From assembly GCA_038065015.1 (NCBI GenBank), contig JBBTRU010000036.1, forward strand, positions 1 to 59,301: a DNA stretch of 59,301 bases, written 5' to 3'. The DNA is from CAIPSZ01 sp038065015 (GTDB lineage: Bacteria > Patescibacteriota > Patescibacteriia > PEXW01). Each line of letters starts with the position of its first letter. The stretch's first letter is position 1. This document shows positions 25,402-32,100 of the stretch, one piece after another. The notes beneath the pieces are model-generated. The model ran no database searches and had not been told where the DNA came from. It saw only the letters and a program-made list of their open reading frames with translations. Both the position numbers and the translations under genes were made by a program.

Positions 25402-26227
25402 AGGTATTCAAGCGGTCAAGATTTTTGAATATGCGGCTGGCAACCGTGGTCTGGAAAATCTGGCTCACGGTCTGCTGGCCGCTGGTGCGCGAGACTTCCA
25501 GGCTGTAGGTAACGCGTGGGTGCAGCGAAACTGTATCACCGAATTTCTGTGGGAAGCAGTAGCATTTCCCGCCACGCTCGTTTTGGCATGTATCGGCCAC
25601 ATCCGGATTTTCGCAAATCGTCCCCCACCGACAATTCAGCTCCGTGAAAGAAGGTGGACTCTCGGTCCCACATTCCATTGCAACCTGCGCGGCAAACGGA
25701 TCTTCCGACGGGGAAATAAAAAAAGTAAAGCTACTCACGGTTAAATTTGGGGGAGAAATATCGGTATTGTCCCAAGCAGTAGTCAGTGAAGCATCATTAC
25801 ATGCAACTGTCACCGGCGCAATGGGCACCATACGTTGAATTGTCTTTGTCGTACTGTTCAATCGGTATAAAATTTGCGTATTCAGCGCATCACGTACTAC
25901 GAGACATTCATTGCCGGTACCGGTTAAAGCAGCAAAAAGTTTTTTCGGCTCGCCAACAAGAAAGGTTGAGTAGTACGAATAGTCCACGCTCCCTTCCCGC
26001 AAGTCTTTGGCAATTTGCTCCACCACGGCCCGGGCGTCGTTTTGCAATTCTTGCTGGTTGAGCGCCCGGCGTTGCTGCTGCACAAAAATGAGAAAAACGT
26101 TAACCGCCATGAGCGCCGTAATCGAGAAAATTGCCATGGTAACAAGTACTTCTATCAGAGTAAACCCAGCACCACTTTTCCGGGCAGCCCAAGAATTCAC
26201 CGGCAAAGTGGTGCTGGGTGAACCCAT
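25391..26227 (-). CDS. PilW-like prepilin
   Basis: 278-aa minor pilin. From the ATG at 26227 the leader MGSPSTTLPVNSWAARKSGA is followed by the class III cleavage site G/FTLIEVLVTMAIFS with Glu at +5. RRALNQQELQNDARAVVEQI is the PilW-type helical continuation, and a cysteine-containing C-terminal head follows. A longer frame upstream overlaps the PilV-like gene and is rejected. The whole leader is encoded by a 56-bp palindrome (26164-26219) that recurs in another prepilin gene. Confidence 0.85.
   Translation of the reverse strand: MGSPSTTLPVNSWAARKSGAGFTLIEVLVTMAIFSITALMAVNVFLIFVQQQRRALNQQELQNDARAVVEQIAKDLREGSVDYSYYSTFLVGEPKKLFAALTGTGNECLVVRDALNTQILYRLNSTTKTIQRMVPIAPVTVACNDASLTTAWDNTDISPPNLTVSSFTFFISPSEDPFAAQVAMECGTESPPSFTELNCRWGTICENPDVADTCQNERGGKCYCFPQKFGDTVSLHPRVTYSLEVSRTSGQQTVSQIFQTTVASRIFKNLDRLNTYVP
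26164..26219. repeat. 56-bp palindrome in the PilW-like leader
   Basis: Arms 26164-26183 and 26200-26219 (the latter CCGGCAAAGTGGTGCTGGGT) pair with one mismatch around a 16-nt loop. One arm encodes KSGAG at the peptidase site, the other PSTTLP. The loop matches that of the 29416-29471 copy, but in the opposite orientation. Confidence 0.85.
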
Positions 26228-26243
26228 ACTTTGCTTGTGACTT

Positions 26244-27392
26244 CTAAAGTGAAATCCAATCATAGAGGAATTCCTGGTAGCGGACTCTTGTCGCACTATC
26301 GGCTTTTGGCCAGCGTACTTCGCTGGTGACCAGTGCGCCAACATTAGTCGTTTCAGTGTCCCAGTCATCGGCAGCGTGATTTCCTTGGTTATTGTTGGCC
26401 GCAACGTAATCGGTACAGTTCGAAGCGCTTCCGCTATCCACAACGAGTTCATGGGTAGTAATTGTGGGTGGATTTGTACCATTATCAGTTATTGTCCCAC
26501 GGCAAATCGGCTGCAAACTTACCACTCGGTAGTATTTACTCTGCACAACGCCCGAGTCCACCGGTGAATTTTGCAACTGCAGGTACGTACCTTGGTATGT
26601 ATACACCTTGGCCCGATTGTCATCCCACACTTCCTCTGGATGACCTGATGCTGTGTATTGCCCGTCTTGGAGCAAAGTACTGGCAAGCAGGGGGTTGTAA
26701 AAGGTTAATTGCCCATCGGGAGAATTGCCGGGCGGCACGCTTGTAGCAACCGATGGGTAGGCAAAGCCGAACTGGAAAGATTGCTCGAGGATCAAATCTT
26801 TGAGTGTCGTTACGTCAGCGACGTTCGTAGTGTCATCGTCACGATAGTCGCAATCCGCAGGCGCATTTGCGAGACGGGGGGGGCCACCCACACCCTCGCA
26901 ACCCGTAGGCATTGGCCAACTTTTAAATAAGTAATTCCCTAAGACTTGCACATCGCAATCACGCGAACTCGTGAGAGCAATATCATCATCATTATTGGTG
27001 GTGCACACATTCGAAACACCCACTGTGCATGCTGGGTCACTAGGATGAATAACCTTACATACCGCGCCTTCCATATTGCCCAGATCATAGGTGGTTAGGT
27101 ATATTGTTGGATCACTAGTTTTCAAGGCATTTTCAAAAAGGTACGAACTCCAACTCACCAGCGGGTCTTCAACTTTGCGCAGCGATCCCGAGTTGCGCAG
27201 GCTGTAGGCAATTTCCAAACCTTCCCGCGCCAAACTTTGGCCCACAATCCGGTCCTGGTTGGCGCGGCCCAGGTTGATGCTGGTGTTGACCAGCACCAGC
27301 GAGCCCACCACGCCCACCAGAATAACCCCGATGGCAATAACGCCTTCGAGCAAGACGATCCCGGCTGGGTGTTTAGAACGTACAGTCGCCAT
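26244..27392 (-). CDS. PilV-like prepilin
   Basis: 382-aa minor pilin. The short leader MATVRSKHPAG precedes IVLLEGVIAIGVILVGVVGS with Glu at +5 and a single hydrophobic helix, then NLGRANQDRIVGQSLAREGL, a segment common in PilV-type proteins. The head region is long, with several cysteines in the middle (CKVIHPSDPACTVG, VCTTNNDD, RDCDV). It overlaps the upstream prepilin gene by 20 bp. Confidence 0.85.
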   Translation of the reverse strand: MATVRSKHPAGIVLLEGVIAIGVILVGVVGSLVLVNTSINLGRANQDRIVGQSLAREGLEIAYSLRNSGSLRKVEDPLVSWSSYLFENALKTSDPTIYLTTYDLGNMEGAVCKVIHPSDPACTVGVSNVCTTNNDDDIALTSSRDCDVQVLGNYLFKSWPMPTGCEGVGGPPRLANAPADCDYRDDDTTNVADVTTLKDLILEQSFQFGFAYPSVATSVPPGNSPDGQLTFYNPLLASTLLQDGQYTASGHPEEVWDDNRAKVYTYQGTYLQLQNSPVDSGVVQSKYYRVVSLQPICRGTITDNGTNPPTITTHELVVDSGSASNCTDYVAANNNQGNHAADDWDTETTNVGALVTSEVRWPKADSATRVRYQEFLYDWISL

Positions 27393-28326
27393 CGGGTATG
27401 TGGGTTATCACGCCTTCTTTGGTAACGCGGACAATGCGGCAATCACTCGTCGGTCGAGTCTTTAGTGCCACCATGAGCTGCACTTCTTTCCATAGTTTTC
27501 CACCCGTAAGGTTCCAGGGCGCCCCAGCGGTAGGGGTTTTTATGCTCACGTTGTCCGAGAGCACGATTGTGCGGCCGTCGGGCGAGGAAAAGTCTACAAT
27601 GGCCTGCAATGGGTAGGTGTCAGAGATAGTACCCGCGGCGGGTTGGGGGGCGGGTTCGGTTTTGTTACGCCAGGGAGAGCCATCGTCACAGGTAACTGCT
27701 ACCGCCGATTCCGCTTCGATAAGCTGGATATCTAGCAAGGTAACGCGCGGGTCAAAGCTATATGCTGTTCGTATGGTATCACCTTTGTAGTAATTCGTGC
27801 TGCCAATCTTGTCGCTACTAAACAAATAATCTTTACCGGTGTCCATATTCTTGAACGCGTTTGTGAGCACGTCCCAGTTGGGGTCGCCCGACGAAAATGG
27901 GAAGCAGCTGCCCAGGCACATCACCCGGTCACCGAACATGAAGTATTGGGTGAGGTCTGGCCAATGATTGTCGCCAAAACTAATCCCGTCCTGGCAGCTG
28001 AAAAACATGCCGTAGCCGCCGCTGGCCGTGGTGTGCGTGCATGCATTAGCACCTGTGCCAGTATTTGTGCAGTCAGTATCCGTAGTGCACTCCATATCCA
28101 GATTTTGCACGCCACAGAAACCCGAGACCTGGCCGCCAATGGTGTGCTCTTGGGCAAAGCGCAGGCGGGAGACGAGCAACGCCGTCTCGCGGGAGAGTAG
28201 GCTATCGTCACTCCCCCGCCGATAGTTGGCGACAACCAGGCCGAAGAGAAGAGAAAAAATGCCCAAGGTTACAATAATCTCCACCAACGTGAATCCGGCT
28301 TTACGGCTAGAAGGTACAATCCGCAT
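27373..28326 (-). CDS. FimT/GspH-like prepilin A
   Basis: 317-aa pseudopilin. The leader MRIVPSSRKAG is cut before FTLVEIIVTLGIFSLLFGLV (Glu at +5). SLLSRETALLVSRLRFAQEH is the FimT/GspH-type second segment. The C-terminal head is unusually large and contains paired cysteines. It overlaps the neighbouring prepilin genes by about 20 bp on both sides, a sign of translational coupling along the minor pilin cluster. It is paralogous to the prepilin half of the next gene. Confidence 0.87.
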   Translation of the reverse strand: MRIVPSSRKAGFTLVEIIVTLGIFSLLFGLVVANYRRGSDDSLLSRETALLVSRLRFAQEHTIGGQVSGFCGVQNLDMECTTDTDCTNTGTGANACTHTTASGGYGMFFSCQDGISFGDNHWPDLTQYFMFGDRVMCLGSCFPFSSGDPNWDVLTNAFKNMDTGKDYLFSSDKIGSTNYYKGDTIRTAYSFDPRVTLLDIQLIEAESAVAVTCDDGSPWRNKTEPAPQPAAGTISDTYPLQAIVDFSSPDGRTIVLSDNVSIKTPTAGAPWNLTGGKLWKEVQLMVALKTRPTSDCRIVRVTKEGVITHIPDGDCTF

Positions 28327-29749
28327 CGCCGCTTTGGGAAATCGCCCCCGTTTGATCTACGGTAATTACCCGGCAATCTTTAGTACGTTTGACAATGCCC
28401 AGTATTACTTCAGCCTTAGCCCATGGATTATTCGGGTCTATTTGCCAAGTTGCCGTAGGTGGACTGCTGGTAACATTATCGTTGATCTGCACCTTACGAC
28501 CGTCAGGGGGCAAGAATCGAACTACGGCCTGGATGGGATAATTTTGATTATCACCGACTGGTGCTAACCCAGAGTCAATTGACCCATTAGGTAATGAGGG
28601 TGAATTTGTATTTGGTACGCCTCCAGGATTTGTTACACTATTATTTATTCGCCATCTTGAAGTATTCGTACATTGAGAACTCGTCACGCCATCAAGTGCC
28701 GTAATACGAATATCACGTACTTCTACATCGTTACTCAAAGTATACATTTCCTTTAAAGTGTCGCCACGATACCCGGGGAAAGACTGCCCATGCCATAAGT
28801 AATGAATTACACCATCACTAATATACTGCCCTTGCCAGGGTTTATATGGGTTTATTGGAATAGTTCCTGATTGGAAACAACCCTGTTTATTAGAGCCATC
28901 ATCATTTACAGATTGTTTGCAAGCAAGTACATCTGCAAAAATACTGTAACTTCTTTTACCGTAGTAATTAATTGGGTAACTATTATTCGAAACGACTGTT
29001 GGACTCCCTATAGTATGTGGATATTGAAATGGAATGTACCCCTTATTTGGTCCCTCTGTGTTATCTACAGCCGCAACAATGGTGCAAGAGAAAACTACCG
29101 CGTATCCACCGGGTGGGCTTTTTTCATCTGTGCACACATCATACTCAGTCGCAGTACCTGTGATACCTAGACAATTTGTTGGTGCTTTACACCTACAGTC
29201 AGCATCAGTCACGCACTGTTGCCCAGAAAAGAACGAACAGTATTTTACGGTCCTCCCGCTCGACGTAAGCTCTTGGGCGTAGCGCATATTTGCCATGACC
29301 AAATTTACCTCCCGATTGAGCACGCTGTCTTTGTTGCCTCGGGTGTAATTGGCCAAGAAAAAAGCGAGCATCGCAAAGGTAATGCCCATAGCGACAGTTA
29401 TTTCTACAAGTGTGAACCCAGCACCACTTTGCCGGTGGGCTCTTGGGATGCCCGGCAAAGTGGTGCTGGGTAAATCCCCGCTCGCATCATGTTTTTTTAC
29501 TGCACTAAAACCAAGTCTTTTTCTTAACTCACGTATCGCGTTGCCATTATGCTTAAGGTTGTGTTCACGCATACGAGCTATTTGTTCTTCTTTAAATGCT
29601 TCATAGTAAACCAATTGCCAAGGTTTATACCGTTTCGTAGCCGGACTCTTACCGTCATTATGTTCTTCTATTCTGCGTTGTAGGTCACGGGTAGAACCGA
29701 CATAATACTCACTGCGTTTTAGACTCTTGAGGAGATAGACGTAAAACAT
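28307..29749 (-). CDS. GIY-YIG nuclease domain fused in frame to a FimT-like prepilin
   Basis: 480-aa open frame from the ATG at 29749. Residues 1-80 form a complete single-domain GIY-YIG nuclease of the UPF0213/URI type: FYVYLLKS, EYYVGSTRDLQRRIEEHNDG with the catalytic Arg, and a later AFKEEQIARMREHNLKHNGN. Residues 92-116 are a prepilin leader and cleavage site (SGAG/FTLVE), followed by a FimT-like pilin resembling the gene at 27373. No stop separates the halves. An in-frame TTG (residue 98, LPGIPRAHRQSGAG) could give the pilin its own start. The nuclease part is bounded by 17-bp direct repeats (29455-29471 and 29750-29766), indicating insertion. Confidence 0.82.
   Translation of the reverse strand: MFYVYLLKSLKRSEYYVGSTRDLQRRIEEHNDGKSPATKRYKPWQLVYYEAFKEEQIARMREHNLKHNGNAIRELRKRLGFSAVKKHDASGDLPSTTLPGIPRAHRQSGAGFTLVEITVAMGITFAMLAFFLANYTRGNKDSVLNREVNLVMANMRYAQELTSSGRTVKYCSFFSGQQCVTDADCRCKAPTNCLGITGTATEYDVCTDEKSPPGGYAVVFSCTIVAAVDNTEGPNKGYIPFQYPHTIGSPTVVSNNSYPINYYGKRSYSIFADVLACKQSVNDDGSNKQGCFQSGTIPINPYKPWQGQYISDGVIHYLWHGQSFPGYRGDTLKEMYTLSNDVEVRDIRITALDGVTSSQCTNTSRWRINNSVTNPGGVPNTNSPSLPNGSIDSGLAPVGDNQNYPIQAVVRFLPPDGRKVQINDNVTSSPPTATWQIDPNNPWAKAEVILGIVKRTKDCRVITVDQTGAISQSGDADCTF
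29416..29471. repeat. 56-bp palindrome in the GIY-YIG-prepilin gene
   Basis: Perfect 20-bp arms: ACCCAGCACCACTTTGCCGG (29416-29435) and its complement (29452-29471), 16-nt loop. It encodes PSTTLPGIPRAHRQSGAG of the prepilin leader. It is the second copy of the element at 26164-26219, with the loop in opposite orientation. Confidence 0.9.
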
Positions 29750-29766
29750 GCAAAGTGGTGCTGGGT
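29750..29766. repeat. 17-bp copy of the palindrome arm before the GIY-YIG start
   Basis: GCAAAGTGGTGCTGGGT is identical to 29455-29471, so the two form direct repeats around the GIY-YIG segment. It lies between the pilD stop codon and the nuclease ATG. Confidence 0.9.
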
Positions 29767-30560
29767 CATAAGCCAATCATATTCTGGTACCAGTTTACCA
29801 CGCTGGGGCCAAAAATGTAGGCCGCAATGCCCGCCGCACCCAGGAACACTCCAAAAGGGAGCTGGCTTTTGAGCCTTACCCTGCCCCGGGCCAGCAAATA
29901 GGCCGCCCACACGCTGCCGCTTAGGTACGAGGCGAAGAGCGCCAAAATAACCCCGGGCAACCCCAGGTATGCGCCGAGGATAGCCCCAATGCGGATATCG
30001 CCGCTGCCCACCCACTTCCCCCGCGAAAAATACCATTGCAGCCAGAACCAGCCAGCACCGATGGTTATGGCGAGGATGAGGGATACAAGCTGGGAGCTTA
30101 ACGCGGAGGACTGGCCACTGAAAATCCGGGCAAGCTGAAGGACGAACAGAATTGCCAGGGTGGGCAGGCTTATGCTGTCAGGTACAATTTTATGCCGCCC
30201 GTCAATGAATGCGAGTACCAGCAGGCTGCACGCGCCAATTGCGCCGATGAAAAATTCTAACGAGAGGCCAAACCGCGAAAAAAGTAATATGAAAATAATC
30301 GCCGTGAGCATTTCGACAATAATGTACTGGGGGCTTATGGGCTTGTGGCAAAACCGGCAGCGGCCGCGGAGAAACAGGTAGCTAACAATCGGCACCAAGT
30401 CTGGGCCCTTGAGCACTTTTTTGCAGTGCATGCACCGCGAGCGCTGGTTGAGGTTCAAAAACTTTCGGCGCTTGGGCAAGCGAAAAATGACGACGTTCAA
30501 AAAACTGCCGATGATAGCGCCAAGCAGGAAGAGGAAGATGGGGATGACAAGTGAGGGCAT
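29766..30560 (-). CDS. pilD: Prepilin peptidase / N-methyltransferase
   Basis: Integral-membrane aspartic protease that cleaves prepilin leaders and methylates the new N-terminus; 264 aa. The N-terminal domain has two CxxC pairs (CMHCKK and CRFCHK). The catalytic aspartates are in LAFIDGRHKIVPDSI and KWVGSGDIRIGA. Multiple transmembrane helices are evident. The start at 30560 (MPSLVIPIFLFLLGAIIGSF) is 1 bp after the DUF559 stop. A GGGAGAGGG repeat arm 9 nt upstream may serve as ribosome-binding site. Confidence 0.95.
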   Translation of the reverse strand: MPSLVIPIFLFLLGAIIGSFLNVVIFRLPKRRKFLNLNQRSRCMHCKKVLKGPDLVPIVSYLFLRGRCRFCHKPISPQYIIVEMLTAIIFILLFSRFGLSLEFFIGAIGACSLLVLAFIDGRHKIVPDSISLPTLAILFVLQLARIFSGQSSALSSQLVSLILAITIGAGWFWLQWYFSRGKWVGSGDIRIGAILGAYLGLPGVILALFASYLSGSVWAAYLLARGRVRLKSQLPFGVFLGAAGIAAYIFGPSVVNWYQNMIGL

Positions 30561-30561
30561 A

Positions 30562-30951
30562 CTATATATCCCTCTCCCTGGGTGGGAGAGGGTGGCCAAA
30601 GGCCGGGAGAGGGGGAAGCTGCTGCTGTATTTTTTCTAGAACTGCGGTAATGTCAGAGGCAATCTCATTATTCCAAACGCGAATAGTTTTCCACCCTTCG
30701 CTCTGTAACCACATATCACGTTCAGCATCGTGCACTCTTTGGTCTGGCTCATCATGTCCACTTCCATCAACTTCAACTATAAGTTTGTATTTCGGTGCAC
30801 AGAAATCAACAATATAATTACCAATGGGGTACTGTCGATAAAATTTGACCCCTCCAAAACGCCCTGCCCGTAAGTACTGCCAGAGTTTCGCTTCAGTATC
30901 CGTTTGTTTCTTTCGTAGAGTACGTGCAAATTTTGTTAGTGCATGGCGCAT
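30562..30951 (-). CDS. DUF559 (Vsr-like) endonuclease-domain protein
   Basis: 129-aa single-domain protein of the DUF559 family, related in fold to very-short-patch-repair endonucleases. TLRKKQTDTEAKLWQYLRAG, KFYRQYPIGNYIVDFCAPKY, LIVEVDGSGHDEPDQRVHDA and an RVWNNEI strand give the expected D...ExD-type acidic core. The C-terminal AFGHPLPPRERDI is encoded by a palindromic repeat. The gene is bracketed by inverted copies of that repeat (30570-30615 and 30961-31006) and lies inside the pilus operon, so it looks inserted. Its natural substrate is unknown. Confidence 0.88.
   Translation of the reverse strand: MRHALTKFARTLRKKQTDTEAKLWQYLRAGRFGGVKFYRQYPIGNYIVDFCAPKYKLIVEVDGSGHDEPDQRVHDAERDMWLQSEGWKTIRVWNNEIASDITAVLEKIQQQLPPLPAFGHPLPPRERDI
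30570..30615. repeat. CCCTCTCC palindrome, left copy at DUF559
   Basis: Architecture: CCCTCTCCC, loop, GGGAGAGGG, then T-GGCCaaaGGCC, then GGGAGAGGG. It overlaps the 3' end of the DUF559 gene and the ribosome-binding region of pilD. Confidence 0.85.
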
Positions 30952-30960
30952 GGTTTTTCC

Positions 30961-31006
30961 TCCTCTCCCCCGCTTCGCGGACCCTCTCCTACCAGAGGAG
31001 AGGGGG
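30961..31006. repeat. CCCTCTCC palindrome, right copy at DUF559 (inverted)
   Basis: Reverse-complement orientation of the same architecture, with CCGCGAAGCGG replacing the middle hairpin. Its first 44 bp (30961-31004) are identical to 34825-34868. Confidence 0.88.
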
Positions 31007-31024
31007 TGCTAACAGACCCTACTT

Positions 31025-31450
31025 CTACCTCACCCCCGCCGGGGTAAGCACGTGCTTGCCGGCCGCAAAACCACTGGCGCCGCGCTCCAGGGTAAAGCTT
31101 ATTTCGTAGGTGGTGGCGTCTGGCACTTTAGCAACTAAATAGTCCGCGCCTCGTGGGTCTTGCAAGGTTGCAATGTTCGCAAAGTCTTGCTTGAGGTTGC
31201 ACGTCCGCACCGGCACGTTCACCGTGGCACAACCATTCTCGGCCGCGCTGGCGTAGCTCGACGTACGGTTAAACAACAGTAGGAAGCCCACCTGTAGCCG
31301 CGCCATATCGGCTACGCGCTGGGCATCGCGCGCCTTGGCCCGCTCGGCGCCAACGGCCCGCACACCCATAAAAAGCACCACCAAAAAGGCGAGGCTGACG
31401 AGGACGATGCTGATCATGGATGCTCCCTTTGGAATGCCCGACTGTAACAT
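31025..31450 (-). CDS. Pilin-like protein lacking the canonical +5 Glu
   Basis: 141-aa protein with an N-terminal hydrophobic helix (MISIVLVSLAFLVVLFMGVR) followed by ERAKARDAQRVADMARLQVG, the charged helix continuation typical of GspG-like pilins. The expected G/FTLIE site is replaced by GAS/MISIV and no Glu is present at +5, so processing by PilD is uncertain. Two cysteines in the head may form a disulfide. It lies between a canonical pilin gene and DUF559. Confidence 0.72.
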   Translation of the reverse strand: MLQSGIPKGASMISIVLVSLAFLVVLFMGVRAVGAERAKARDAQRVADMARLQVGFLLLFNRTSSYASAAENGCATVNVPVRTCNLKQDFANIATLQDPRGADYLVAKVPDATTYEISFTLERGASGFAAGKHVLTPAGVR

Positions 31451-31471
31451 TGTATGGTTTATTATTTTTTC

Positions 31472-32020
31472 TTACGTGCAGGGGGAGCCGGTCGGAGCAA
31501 TTTCTACCCCGGTCGAAAGTTTGGAAGAAAAAACCCACCAACTTTTATCAAAATCTACGGGTCGTTCAACTTGAGTAAGGAGAATATATTGTGAAGCTGA
31601 AGTTTGATTTACCGTACCGTCACCCACGCAGGAGATGTACCAAAATTGACGAGAAAGTGGTGTTGGTCCGTTGGTCGATACATTTGGTAAGCGTGCAATG
31701 TACTTGCTATTGCCGACCAGAGCATTAAAAAAACTACAGGCTGGACACCCGTCAGCATCGGCACGTACTGCGAATTGCGGGCTAGCTTCCGTTGTCCACC
31801 CTTGGTCTCCACCAATGGTAGAGTCTGGGTATACATTTCCGTTTGCATCATGGTACAGCAACAAACCCGTAGCCAGCTGCTTCAAGTCACTCTTCTTGGC
31901 GACGTCACGAGCCTTTTCCCGGGCGCCATTCAAGGCAATCAAACCCACAGCCGAAAGTATGCCAATTATTGCTATAACGACGAGTAGTTCGATGAGCGTG
32001 AAGCCTTCTTTTTTTACCAT
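31472..32020 (-). CDS. Type IV prepilin (second PilA-like)
   Basis: 182-aa pilin. The ATG at 32020 gives MVKKEG/FTLIELLVVIAIIG, a perfect class III site; an upstream frame to 32083 is not pilin-like. Its N-terminal helix is nearly identical to that of the major pilin at 33968 (GILSAVGLIALNGAREKARD), while the head differs and has CPAC and other cysteines. It is probably a minor or alternative structural pilin. Confidence 0.92.
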   Translation of the reverse strand: MVKKEGFTLIELLVVIAIIGILSAVGLIALNGAREKARDVAKKSDLKQLATGLLLYHDANGNVYPDSTIGGDQGWTTEASPQFAVRADADGCPACSFFNALVGNSKYIARLPNVSTNGPTPLSRQFWYISCVGDGTVNQTSASQYILLTQVERPVDFDKSWWVFSSKLSTGVEIAPTGSPCT

Positions 32021-32100
32021 AACTAGTGGTATGAGAAGTATAGCCAGCGTAAGAATTATACCCTTCTTGAGCGCGTATGCCAAACTGACCTATAGAGACA

